Shown here piece by piece: positions 1-8,196 of a DNA stretch of 64,000 nt; positions within the stretch are counted from its first letter, which is position 1, and each line of letters begins with the position of its first letter. This DNA is from Simkaniaceae bacterium (lineage in GTDB: Bacteria; Chlamydiota; Chlamydiia; Chlamydiales; Simkaniaceae): assembly GCA_030064985.1 (NCBI GenBank), contig JASJDV010000010.1, positions 1 through 64,000 on the forward strand, written 5' to 3'. The notes beneath the pieces were generated by a model. It made no database searches, was not told where the DNA came from, and saw only the letters and a program-made list of their open reading frames with translations. The position numbers and the translations under genes are program-made.

Positions 1-480
1 CCCTGATTAGCAGCGAGGGTATAATAATGGACAGCTTCCTTGTAGTCTTGTGGGACTCCTTTCTCATGCTCATAGCACATTCCCAAATTAGACTGCGCTG
101 CTGCATCGCCCTGATTAGCAGCGAGGGTATAATAATGGACAGCTTCCTTATAGTCTTGTGAGACTATTTTTCCAAAAAAGTAGTAATGTCCCAATTTAAT
201 CTGCGCCTTTGCGTAACCTTGATCAGCAGCCAGTGCGAGATGCTCGATAACTTTCTCGTAATCTTGTAGGACACCTAGTCCATCCTCGTAGCAAACTCCC
301 AAGTTAAACCGCGCATCTGCACAATCCTGATCAGCGGCCAGTTTATAGTAATGGGCAGCTTTGTTATAGTCTTGCGGGGTATCTTTGTTGCCATGTTCGT
401 AGCAATATCCCAATCTGAGCTGCGCGTTTGTATAACCCTGATTAGCAGCTAGGGTGTAATGCTCGATAGCCTTCTTATAT
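1..480. repeat. 108-bp direct repeats encoding Sel1 units
   Basis: Successive units begin near 1 and 109 and continue, more divergent, to about 480. Each unit encodes one 36-residue Sel1 repeat on the minus strand. The two leftmost units are nearly identical over about 38 bp, whereas the units nearer the gene start have diverged. Confidence 0.75.
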
Positions 481-902
481 TTTTTTGCACTCCAATAATA
501 ATCTCCCAAACTAGTTTGCACCATTGGATCATCCTGATTAGCACTTAACAAATCAGCTTTTACCATGAAAACCGCACAAGTGGGTAGAATCGCATATTTG
601 ACAAGCGTTAAGTTAGCAGCCTTCGCTAAGTTCCTCCAACTTTTCCCCTTTTTCTTGTTGCGCTCTATTATTTTTTTGTAGCTAAACCAAAACAGGAACG
701 ACAAAACACCTAACACGCCCAACCCAATCGATCCCCCTACTGTTAATCGATAGATCGTTGATCTTGGATAATCCGTTGAAAAGCTCAATGCAATCAAAGG
801 TATCGAGCAAAAAAGAACCGCCCAAAGTGCGCAGTGAAAATGCTTCGTTGCCCTAGATACCTCTTTCGAAAACTTTTTGATTATGGGTAATAATTTCAAC
901 AT
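1..902 (-). CDS. Sel1-repeat membrane protein (3' end outside window)
   Basis: This frame starts with ATG at 902 and runs off the left edge, so the gene is partial. The first ~110 residues hold two or three hydrophobic segments (around residues 25-43, 55-75 and 100-115), suggesting membrane anchoring. From about residue 125 onward it is a string of 36-residue Sel1-like (SLR, TPR-related) repeats with the pattern 'DYKEAVHYYTLAANQGDA'. At DNA level the repeats have a 108-bp period; positions 1-38 recur almost unchanged at 109-146. Sel1 proteins are protein-protein interaction scaffolds and are often expanded in host-associated bacteria. The nearly identical repeats suggest recent internal duplication. 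The specific role is unknown. Confidence 0.8.
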   Translation of the reverse strand, partial: MLKLLPIIKKFSKEVSRATKHFHCALWAVLFCSIPLIALSFSTDYPRSTIYRLTVGGSIGLGVLGVLSFLFWFSYKKIIERNKKKGKSWRNLAKAANLTLVKYAILPTCAVFMVKADLLSANQDDPMVQTSLGDYYWSAKKYKKAIEHYTLAANQGYTNAQLRLGYCYEHGNKDTPQDYNKAAHYYKLAADQDCADARFNLGVCYEDGLGVLQDYEKVIEHLALAADQGYAKAQIKLGHYYFFGKIVSQDYKEAVHYYTLAANQGDAAAQSNLGMCYEHEKGVPQDYKEAVHYYTLAANQ

Positions 903-1100
903 GTCATCAAATCATAACTATAGTCACAAAAACCTTTAATCGGGTATAGATTCCTAGCTATACAAAATACAGGCAAAAAAGACAATAAATTTCATACTGA
1001 ATGGGAATTTTGGGAGAAATTCGCTAAAACTATTATGCGTCAAAAAACAGCATAAAAATGAGTAGATTTTTCAAAGAAATTGGAGTAAACTTAGTCTCTT

Positions 1101-3845
1101 ATGACTGAAGGACAGCTACCAAAAGCCTATAATCCTGACCTTGTTGAACAGAAGTGGTATGCTTTCTGGGAACGCGAAGGTTTTTTTCGTGCTGATCCCT
1201 TATCGGATCGCACTCCTTATTGTATTATTATGCCTCCACCCAACGTTACAGGTGTTCTCCACATGGGGCATGCTCTTGTCAGCACGTTGCAAGATGTTTT
1301 GATCCGATGGAAACGTATGGAAGGCAAGGAAGTTCTCTGGGTCCCAGGTCTCGATCATGCAGGCATTTCCACACAAACTGTCGTCGAAAAAGATTTGATC
1401 GCAAAACAGGGAAAGCGTCGTGCCGACTATGGAAGAGAAGAGTTTCTTGCATGCGTTTGGAAATGGAAAGAAACATCTGAAAATCGGATCATCGACCAAT
1501 TAAAGAAAGTGGGCTGCTCCTGCGATTGGCTGCGTAAGCGCTTCACAATGGATAAAGATGCTAATTTAGCTGTGCGGACCCTTTTTAAAAAGATGTTCGA
1601 TGAAGGCCTTATCTATCGTGGTGACTATTTAGTGAATTGGGATCCTGTGACTCAAACGGCCCTTGCCGATGATGAAGTCGAATATGAGGAAAAAGAAACC
1701 AAACTTTGGCACTTCCAATATCCTTTGGAAGGGGGAGAAGGTCATTTAACAATAGCAACGACAAGACCAGAAACCATGCTGGGAGATGTTGCTGTTGCTG
1801 TTTCTCCCAAAGACCCCCGTTATCAAGCTTTTATTGGGAAAAATGTCATTCTGCCTATTGTCAATCGAAAACTTCCCATTGTTGCAGATACCTATGTGGA
1901 CCCTGAATTTGGAACAGGAGTCGTCAAAATCACTCCAGCTCATGACCCCAAGGATTGGGAACTTGGTCAAAGACATGACCTTCCTCTGATCAACATTTTG
2001 AATGGTGATGGAACGCTAAATGAAAATGGTCTGGAGTTTGAAGGGCTCACAATGGAAGAAGCGCGCCTCCGCATTCTAAAACGGATGGAAAAGCTCGGTC
2101 ATCTAGATAAAATTCAACCCTACACACATCGAGTTGGCGTTTCTTATCGCTCAAAAGCAATCATTGAACCCTATCTTTCAAAGCAATGGTTCATTCGCAT
2201 GGAACCCTTTAAGAAAAAGCTCATCGATGCAGTGAAAAAAAACAAAGTAAAAATTATTCCTAAGAATTGGGAAAATACCTACTTTCATTGGATTGAAAAT
2301 CTGCGCGATTGGTGTATTTCTAGACAACTGTGGTGGGGACACCGTATCCCCATTTGGTACCACGAATCGGGAAAAGTTCTCTGCTTTGAAGGAGAAGGAA
2401 AACCACCTGAAGTTGGAAAAGATCCTAGTGGATGGACACAAGATCCAGACGTATTAGATACCTGGTTTTCTTCATCACTCTGGCCCTTTAGCTCTCTGGG
2501 CTGGCCCCATAAAACAAACGCACTCAAAAAGTTTTATCCTAACTCTGTTCTCGTCACGGGTCATGATATTTTATTTTTCTGGGTAGCTCGCATGATTATG
2601 ATGGGAGAATATGTAACCGGAAAGGTCCCCTTTCCTGAAACTTCTCTTCAAGGTCTTATTTTTGGAAAATCCTATTGGAGAGAAAACAAGGATGGAGGCA
2701 TCACTTATGTTTCTCATGAAGAAGAAGGAAAAGATATTCACTCAAAATGGGAAAAGATGTCGAAATCCAAAGGAAATGTCATTGATCCTCTAGAAATCAT
2801 CAATACGTATGGAGCAGATGCCATGCGCATGACTTTATCTGCAAGCGCAACACATAGCTCTCAAATCGACCTCGATAGACGCCGTTTTGAAGAGTTTAAA
2901 AACTTTACTAATAAGATTTGGAATGCCTCTCGCTTTGTCCTTATGAATCTCACGATTACAGCAGAAGAGCTCACGGAAGGGCTAGGTGAATTAGGGCTTG
3001 ATGATCGGTGGATCTTATCGATGCTCAATCGGACCATTAATGAGATGAGAAGTCATTTAAAAGGCTACCATTTTGATCGCGTTGCGATGAGAGGCTATAC
3101 CTTTTTTTGGGATGAGTTCTGCGCTTACTATATTGAGATGGCAAAACCAACCCTTTTTGGTCAAGGTGGCGATTGTAAGAACAAGCAAAAGGTTCTGACA
3201 ATTGTCCTTCTAGCTGCCATTCGCCTAATGCACCCCATTGCTCCATTCATTACGGAAGAAATTTTCCAGTTACTCAAGAAAAAGTTCCCTGAGCTTAAGT
3301 CCTCCAACCCTGACCCTTACACCGAAGAAGCAATTGGAGCTCTTCTCTCTCCAGCCTGCGCTATTTCGCCTTACCCAAAAGTTATGCGAAAAAAAGATAT
3401 TTCGCCTGAGACTGAAGAAACTTTTGGATTTGTGAATGAAGTTGTCTATGCCATCCGAAACATTCGCGCCGAAATGAAACTTCCTCCATCAACACCCACA
3501 GATGTCATCATTGAAGGAAAAACAACTCTTATAGAAAAACACCAAAAAATCATTCTTTCTCTAGTCCGGATAAAGAGCCTTATTTTTAATCCTGCAGAAT
3601 CCCCGACAGGATTGACAGCATCTGCTTTAGTAAAAGACCTTAAGATCACTATCCCTCTTCCCGAAGAATTTCAAGACAGGGAAAAAGAGCGCCTTGCAAA
3701 GGAAAAAGAAAAGCTGGATAAGCAGATTGCCTCTCTCAAAAATCGGCTAAATGATCCTAATTTTGTTAGGCGAGCTCCCAAAGAGCTGGTAGAAAAAACA
3801 AAAGCTCAGCTTGCAGAAGCTGAGACAAAACTAGTGGATCTCTAA
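1101..3845 (+). CDS. valS: Valine--tRNA ligase
   Basis: The 914-residue product charges tRNA-Val in the cytoplasm. It has the class I signature 'HMGH' at residues 54-57 after 'PPPNVTG', and the 'KMSKS' loop near residues 551-555. The CP1 editing domain lies between them ('TTRPETMLGD' near residue 218). The C-terminus is a Lys/Glu-rich coiled-coil arm (about 850-914), as is usual in bacterial ValRS. Length is normal for the family. Its stop overlaps the 3' end of the opposite-strand acetyltransferase relic by about 15 bases, so the two are convergent. The ATG at 1101 fits the family N-terminus. Confidence 0.97.
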   Translation: MTEGQLPKAYNPDLVEQKWYAFWEREGFFRADPLSDRTPYCIIMPPPNVTGVLHMGHALVSTLQDVLIRWKRMEGKEVLWVPGLDHAGISTQTVVEKDLIAKQGKRRADYGREEFLACVWKWKETSENRIIDQLKKVGCSCDWLRKRFTMDKDANLAVRTLFKKMFDEGLIYRGDYLVNWDPVTQTALADDEVEYEEKETKLWHFQYPLEGGEGHLTIATTRPETMLGDVAVAVSPKDPRYQAFIGKNVILPIVNRKLPIVADTYVDPEFGTGVVKITPAHDPKDWELGQRHDLPLINILNGDGTLNENGLEFEGLTMEEARLRILKRMEKLGHLDKIQPYTHRVGVSYRSKAIIEPYLSKQWFIRMEPFKKKLIDAVKKNKVKIIPKNWENTYFHWIENLRDWCISRQLWWGHRIPIWYHESGKVLCFEGEGKPPEVGKDPSGWTQDPDVLDTWFSSSLWPFSSLGWPHKTNALKKFYPNSVLVTGHDILFFWVARMIMMGEYVTGKVPFPETSLQGLIFGKSYWRENKDGGITYVSHEEEGKDIHSKWEKMSKSKGNVIDPLEIINTYGADAMRMTLSASATHSSQIDLDRRRFEEFKNFTNKIWNASRFVLMNLTITAEELTEGLGELGLDDRWILSMLNRTINEMRSHLKGYHFDRVAMRGYTFFWDEFCAYYIEMAKPTLFGQGGDCKNKQKVLTIVLLAAIRLMHPIAPFITEEIFQLLKKKFPELKSSNPDPYTEEAIGALLSPACAISPYPKVMRKKDISPETEETFGFVNEVVYAIRNIRAEMKLPPSTPTDVIIEGKTTLIEKHQKIILSLVRIKSLIFNPAESPTGLTASALVKDLKITIPLPEEFQDREKERLAKEKEKLDKQIASLKNRLNDPNFVRRAPKELVEKTKAQLAEAETKLVDL

Positions 3846-4336
3846 CGAATAAACAACAAAATCTTTTTCCTTATAAACGGTCGTACATTCCTTTTTTAAT
3901 CCATTTTTCTCCGCTACGCGAATGGATCTTTGATTATTGGGATCAATAAGAGAGATGATTCTTTTATACCCTTTTTTAGAAAAACCATATTCCATGCAAG
4001 CCCGAGCTGCCTCGATCGCAAATCCCTGCCCCCAGAATTTTCGAATGAAGAGATAACCCACTTCGATTTCATCTTGTCCATTGATATTAGGTTGAAATAA
4101 AAGACCGCAAAGTCCTAGAAATTCCTCTGTTTTTTTAGCTCACAGGCCAGAAGACCAATCCCCATCTCTTTGTAAAGGTTTTGGGAACGTTTAATCCATT
4201 TATTTGCTTCAACTTCATCTTTTGTTCTAGGATAAAACTCCATGGCAATAGGATCGGAAAATATTTTCATGAGATTAGCGCTATCGCTCTTTAGCACAGG
4301 GCGGAGTCTCATTCTTTTTGTTTCAAGACTTTGCAC
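3831..4336 (-). pseudogene. GNAT (RimJ/RimL-type) acetyltransferase, frameshifted
   Basis: Two adjacent minus-strand frames together give one GNAT N-acetyltransferase. The first part (4336 to about 4115) starts 'LETKRMRLRPV', typical of RimJ/RimL. The second part (ending 3831) carries the acetyl-CoA-binding 'GYLFIRKFWGQGFA' and the late 'SIRVAEKNGL' motif. They are joined by adding one base in the run of seven T at 4130-4136 (A7 in the mRNA); the joined frame reads 'EEFLGLCGLL' across the break. The start overlaps the upstream symporter's stop by 14 bases. It could be a true pseudogene, a slippage-corrected gene, or a homopolymer sequencing error. Confidence 0.8.
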
Positions 4337-5705
4337 GTTTTCTCTCCAACTTTTCTTTCTTTAAAAGATGTCTAAAAAAATATGTTTCTTTTGAAATGAC
4401 TCCTCCAAGCAAAAAAAGAGCAACCAAGTTAGGAAAGGCCATTAAACCATTCATCATGTTTGCGAAACCCCAGATAAGCTTAAGACCTAAGATGGCCCCT
4501 GGGAAAACAACCAGTGTATAAATCACACGATAGCCCTTCGTTGCTCGATATCCAAAGAGATATTCGACACACTTTTCTCCATAATACGCCCATCCTAAAA
4601 TTGTCGAATAGGCAAAAGGAATAAGCGCAATCGCTACGATGAATCCGCCATAAGGGATAATCGTATCAAAGGCTTTAAGAGCCATAGCCGATCCGTCTAA
4701 CATCTTTCCATCAGCCCCTATTTCTCCTAAGACTCCTGATACTGCAATGACAAGTCCTGTGATTGTGCAAACAATGCCTGTCGTGATGAAAACACTACAC
4801 ATTGAAACAAGGGCTTGGCGACCAGGAGTATCAGTTTTAGCTGCTGCAGCTGCAATAGGCGAACTCCCAAGTCCTGCTTCACTGGAAAAAACACCTCTTG
4901 ACACCCCCATTTGTATCGCCATCATAACCGTGGCTCCTGCAAATCCTCCCACAGCAGCCTGCCCGCTGAAAGCAGAACGGAAAATAAGGACAAAGGCAGC
5001 AGGAACATCTTCTATTTTAAGAGCAATGATGGTGAGTCCTCCAATGATATAAAAAATAGCCATTGCAGGGACGAGAACTCCCGCAATTTTTCCAATACTT
5101 TTGATGCCTCCAAGTAGAGCAACCCCAACAATGCTCATTAGACCAATACCTGACCAGATGGGATCTACATGAAAAAAACTAGAAAAAGCAAGAGATACAG
5201 AGTTAGCCTGAACCATATTTCCTGTACCTAGGGCTGTGATTGCTCCCAAAATAGCAAAAATCACAGCAAGCCACTTCCAACGCAGCCCTTTCTCAATATA
5301 ATACATTGGGCCGCCGCACATCTGTCCACTCTCGTCAGTCACGCGGTATTTAATGGCTAAGATCGCCTCTCCATATTTGGTTGCCATCCCAAAAAGTGCG
5401 GCTCCCCACATCCATACAAGAGCTCCCATTCCCCCAATGGTCATAGCCGTTGCAACACCTGTAATGCTCCCAATACCAATCGTTGCGGCTAAGGCTGTCA
5501 TCAGTGCTTGAAAATGACTAATATCTCCTTGAGCCTTGTCATCGCGTCGACTAAAGGCCAGCTTATGCGCATAAAGAAGGTGTTGAAATTGAAGACCTCG
5601 GATTCTAATTGTTAAATAGAGGCCAACAATGACAAGCAAAATAAGGAGGGGAGGACCCCAAATGATACCATTGAGTGCATCAATGACCTGAGTGAGTGAG
5701 TTCAT
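4323..5705 (-). CDS. Alanine/glycine:cation symporter (AGCS family)
   Basis: This 460-residue inner-membrane protein has about ten hydrophobic segments. Family motifs are visible: 'GSITGVATAM' near residues 97-106, 'GGMGALVWMW' and 'KYGEAILAIKYR' just after, and 'GVSRGVFSSEAGLGSSP' in the middle. AGCS proteins import alanine or glycine with sodium or protons. Length is normal. It is the first gene of a probable two-gene unit with the frameshifted acetyltransferase, whose start overlaps its stop. Confidence 0.92.
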   Translation of the reverse strand: MNSLTQVIDALNGIIWGPPLLILLVIVGLYLTIRIRGLQFQHLLYAHKLAFSRRDDKAQGDISHFQALMTALAATIGIGSITGVATAMTIGGMGALVWMWGAALFGMATKYGEAILAIKYRVTDESGQMCGGPMYYIEKGLRWKWLAVIFAILGAITALGTGNMVQANSVSLAFSSFFHVDPIWSGIGLMSIVGVALLGGIKSIGKIAGVLVPAMAIFYIIGGLTIIALKIEDVPAAFVLIFRSAFSGQAAVGGFAGATVMMAIQMGVSRGVFSSEAGLGSSPIAAAAAKTDTPGRQALVSMCSVFITTGIVCTITGLVIAVSGVLGEIGADGKMLDGSAMALKAFDTIIPYGGFIVAIALIPFAYSTILGWAYYGEKCVEYLFGYRATKGYRVIYTLVVFPGAILGLKLIWGFANMMNGLMAFPNLVALFLLGGVISKETYFFRHLLKKEKLERKRAKS

Positions 5706-6072
5706 TGATTGAGTGATGTCGTTTCAAAAATGCATAAATCGCACCATAAACGGTTTCTTCTTTCTTTTCCACATTCTCATTCATCTTTTGGAGCTCTTCA
5801 CATGAAATAAGCTCTGCAAGTTTATTTTACACATCAAGGCATAAGTGTGAGGGAAAATTTCTTTATGCAGGAATTTCTATCTCACGCTAAGTGAGCTGAG
5901 CAATGATTTCAGAAAAAATTTACCCTCCAATACAATTTTTTGCCCCTAGCGTCATTATCGGCAAAAAGTACTGGTGAGCAAAAAAAGACCACAATCAGCG
6001 GCTACACTAGTCATAATAAAAGAGATTATGCTAAGTTTAAATTTTTTTACCTAGGTTAATCGATGCCATCTC
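5706..6072. other. Intergenic region, divergent promoters expected
   Basis: This 367-base gap separates the minus-strand symporter from the plus-strand DAHP synthase and so should hold both promoters. A 34-codon minus-strand reading frame (5784 to about 5680) overlaps the symporter start and has plausible composition, but I recognise nothing in it. The stretch 6030-6060 is T/A-rich. I see no RNA gene. Confidence 0.4.
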
Positions 6073-7077
6073 ATGAGTTTTCTAACACCTCTTCCCGCCC
6101 CAGATAAACTCATCAAGACGTTTCCCCTCTCTAAACAAGAGAAAAAATGCATTTCTCTCATGCGTCTTACTGGAGAACATATCATGCGTGGAGAGGAAGA
6201 TCGCATTGTTATTTTTGCAGGACCTTGTTCCATTCATGATCCGGAAATTGCCCTAGAATATGCGCTATTTCTAAAAAAACTTTCACAAAAAGTTGACGAG
6301 AGAATTTTTATCGTTATGCGGGTCTTTTTAGAAAAGCCTCGAACTCGGTTTGGATGGAAGGGCTTTTTATGTGACCCTCTTCTCGATGGAAGTTATGAAA
6401 TTGAAAAAGGTCTTTATGACTCGAGGGAACTTCTTTTAAAACTTCTTCAAATGGACATACCCATTGCAACAGAATTTCTCGACCCCATCCTTTCTTTTTA
6501 TACCCAAGACCTTGTCTCCTGGGGAATCATTGGGGCTCGCACGTCTTCCTCACAAATCCATAGACAAATGGCCTCACATCTTCCGATGCCTGTTGGGTTT
6601 AAAAATGAAATAGCTGGAACGATTGATCATGCCATCTGTGGTGCTTTGGCGGCTAGACATCCACAAGCTTCCATAGGAATTGATACAAAAGGAAGAATCT
6701 CCTCGCTGAAAACTTCCGGAAATCCCTACACCCATGTGATTTTACGGGGTTCCCATACTTTTTCAAATTACGACCATCTATCCATTCAAGAAGCGATTCA
6801 AAAACAACGCCTTCACGGTCTTAGCTCTCGCCTTTTAGTCGATTGCGCGCACGGCAATTCTCAAAAAGATCTAAAAAAGCAACAAGTTGCTTTTTATACA
6901 GTCTTAGAACAAATTGCCGAGGGAAATGCTTTAATCATGGGACTGATGTTAGAAAGTCACCTTCAAGGAGGAAATACCCTTTCTATTACCGACCCCTGTT
7001 TAGACTGGAAAACAACCGAGGAACTTATTCTTCGGGCTTACCAGTCACTTTCTTCAACGCAACTCTCGCCTCACTAG
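6073..7077 (+). CDS. aroG: 3-deoxy-7-phosphoheptulonate (DAHP) synthase, class I AroG/F/H type
   Basis: The enzyme condenses phosphoenolpyruvate and erythrose 4-phosphate, the first step of the shikimate pathway. Class I motifs are visible: 'FAGPCSIHD' near residues 48-56, 'KPRTRFGWKGF' near 89-99, 'ATEFLDP' near 133-139, 'GARTSSSQ' near 155-162, 'VDCAHGNSQ' near 257-265 and the C-terminal 'SITDPCLDW'. At 334 residues it is slightly shorter than E. coli AroG (350). Residues around 'GFKNEIAGTIDHA' differ from the enterobacterial 'GFKNGTDGT' pattern. The gene appears monocistronic. Confidence 0.93.
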   Translation: MSFLTPLPAPDKLIKTFPLSKQEKKCISLMRLTGEHIMRGEEDRIVIFAGPCSIHDPEIALEYALFLKKLSQKVDERIFIVMRVFLEKPRTRFGWKGFLCDPLLDGSYEIEKGLYDSRELLLKLLQMDIPIATEFLDPILSFYTQDLVSWGIIGARTSSSQIHRQMASHLPMPVGFKNEIAGTIDHAICGALAARHPQASIGIDTKGRISSLKTSGNPYTHVILRGSHTFSNYDHLSIQEAIQKQRLHGLSSRLLVDCAHGNSQKDLKKQQVAFYTVLEQIAEGNALIMGLMLESHLQGGNTLSITDPCLDWKTTEELILRAYQSLSSTQLSPH

Positions 7078-7117
7078 AATAGGATGCTGATACTAATGTT
7101 TTCCTTAAATATCCTAT

Positions 7118-7180
7118 TAGCTAGGTTGATGTAAAATTGGGGTGATTTTGGCAAGATATTCTTGTTTCATTGAGGAAACA
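7118..7180 (+). repeat. MITE-like repeat, copy A (left end only)
   Basis: The sequence starts TAGCTAGGTTGATGTAAAAT and continues with TTGGGGTGATTTTGG, matching the left end of copies at 13538, 19646 and 41834. The right inverted end is not present, so this copy is truncated. It lies between two convergent genes. The 3' limit is approximate. Confidence 0.6.
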
Positions 7181-7189
7181 CATGCAAGA

Positions 7190-7621
7190 TTAATCAATAA
7201 CAATTAGCTCTGTCCAGAGTTGTTGTTTCCATTCTTGGATAACATCCCCCTCTTTATCGCGGATCTCAGCTTTATAGGTTAAAAGCCCCTCTTTTTCTCG
7301 ATAATCATCGCCGAGAAGGGAATAAGTGACAACGCCTCGGCAACGAGAAATGGGGTAGGAAAGCGTTTCTCGAGTATAATTTTTATAAAGAAGATCTAAA
7401 ACCAAAGTCATTTGTTTATGGAAAAAATTTCTTGGAAGACGCCACTGCACGATAAGTTCTTGCCCTTTTGGTGGATTTTTCTGAAGAGGGTCAGGACTGC
7501 CCACATAGGTACTGGCTAGCTTACTTCGGTCTTTAGATTCGCGCTTAACAGAAAGATAATATTTCCCGCAGCTACAAAAAAGGAAAAGGAAAACAAAAAG
7601 GAAAGATTGACTCGGCCGCAT
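7190..7621 (-). CDS. Putative lipoprotein, unknown function
   Basis: From the ATG at 7621 the 143-residue product starts 'MRPSQ', followed by a hydrophobic segment and a lipobox ending 'LFLFCSC', so it is probably lipidated at that cysteine and membrane anchored. A start seven codons upstream (7642) would place charged residues before the signal peptide and is less likely. The mature part is soluble and beta-rich with a conserved-looking C-terminus ('WKQQLWTELIVI'). I do not recognise the family. It is divergent from the Nudix gene at 7650. Confidence 0.65.
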   Translation of the reverse strand: MRPSQSFLFVFLFLFCSCGKYYLSVKRESKDRSKLASTYVGSPDPLQKNPPKGQELIVQWRLPRNFFHKQMTLVLDLLYKNYTRETLSYPISRCRGVVTYSLLGDDYREKEGLLTYKAEIRDKEGDVIQEWKQQLWTELIVID

Positions 7622-7649
7622 ATCACCTGTAAAATTTATCAATAAGACT

Positions 7650-8156
7650 ATGAACCATCAAAAAGAAAGTGTCAATGGGATCATCTTTTCAGAAAACCGG
7701 AAAGAGATCCTTCTAACAAAAAGACGAGACATCCCTGTCTGGGTCCTTCCTGGAGGAGGAATCGAAACCAATGAAACGCCAGAAAAAGCTGTGATCCGTG
7801 AAATGAAAGAAGAAACAGGTTACCAGGTTGCGATTCTTCGGAAAGTCGCAGAATATACCCCTCTAAATCGTCTGGCCCATTACACACACCTCTTCGAGTG
7901 CTCGATTACCGGTGGCAAACCAATCCTTACTTCTGAAACTCAAGGACTGGGCTTTTTCAGTATTGACCATCTTCCCCCCACCCCTCCTCCTTATCCCGAC
8001 TGGATCTCGGATAGCCTAGAAAGTTCTTCCATTCTTCTTCAAAAACCCATTTATAGCGTTACCTATTTGAACCTTTTGAAACACCTCCTGCATCACCCCA
8101 TTTTAGTCTGCCGCTTCCTTCTAACCCGCTTAGGACTCCACATCAACAACAAGTAA
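7650..8156 (+). CDS. Nudix hydrolase
   Basis: A complete Nudix box (G-x5-E-x7-R-E-U-x-E-E-x-G-U) lies at residues 36-58, reading 'GGIETNETPEKAVI' followed by 'REMKEETGY'. Such enzymes hydrolyse nucleoside diphosphates linked to another moiety, using a divalent metal. The 168-residue length suits a single Nudix domain with a short C-terminal extension. The substrate cannot be told from sequence. The start lies only 28 bases from the start of the divergent lipoprotein gene, so promoters are short or overlapping. Confidence 0.9.
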   Translation: MNHQKESVNGIIFSENRKEILLTKRRDIPVWVLPGGGIETNETPEKAVIREMKEETGYQVAILRKVAEYTPLNRLAHYTHLFECSITGGKPILTSETQGLGFFSIDHLPPTPPPYPDWISDSLESSSILLQKPIYSVTYLNLLKHLLHHPILVCRFLLTRLGLHINNK

Positions 8157-8196
8157 ATTTTTGCTGTGGAAAATCAACCTAAATCTGATTGAAATT

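Noticed and set aside
960..1060. Short plus-strand open stretch before valS reading 'FHTEWEFWEKFAKTI'
   Set aside because: Only about 35 codons, no start codon and no recognised family; chance is likely.
5680..5784. 34-codon minus-strand frame before the alanine symporter
   Set aside because: It overlaps the symporter start in another phase, has no ribosome site and no recognised similarity; a leader peptide cannot be shown.
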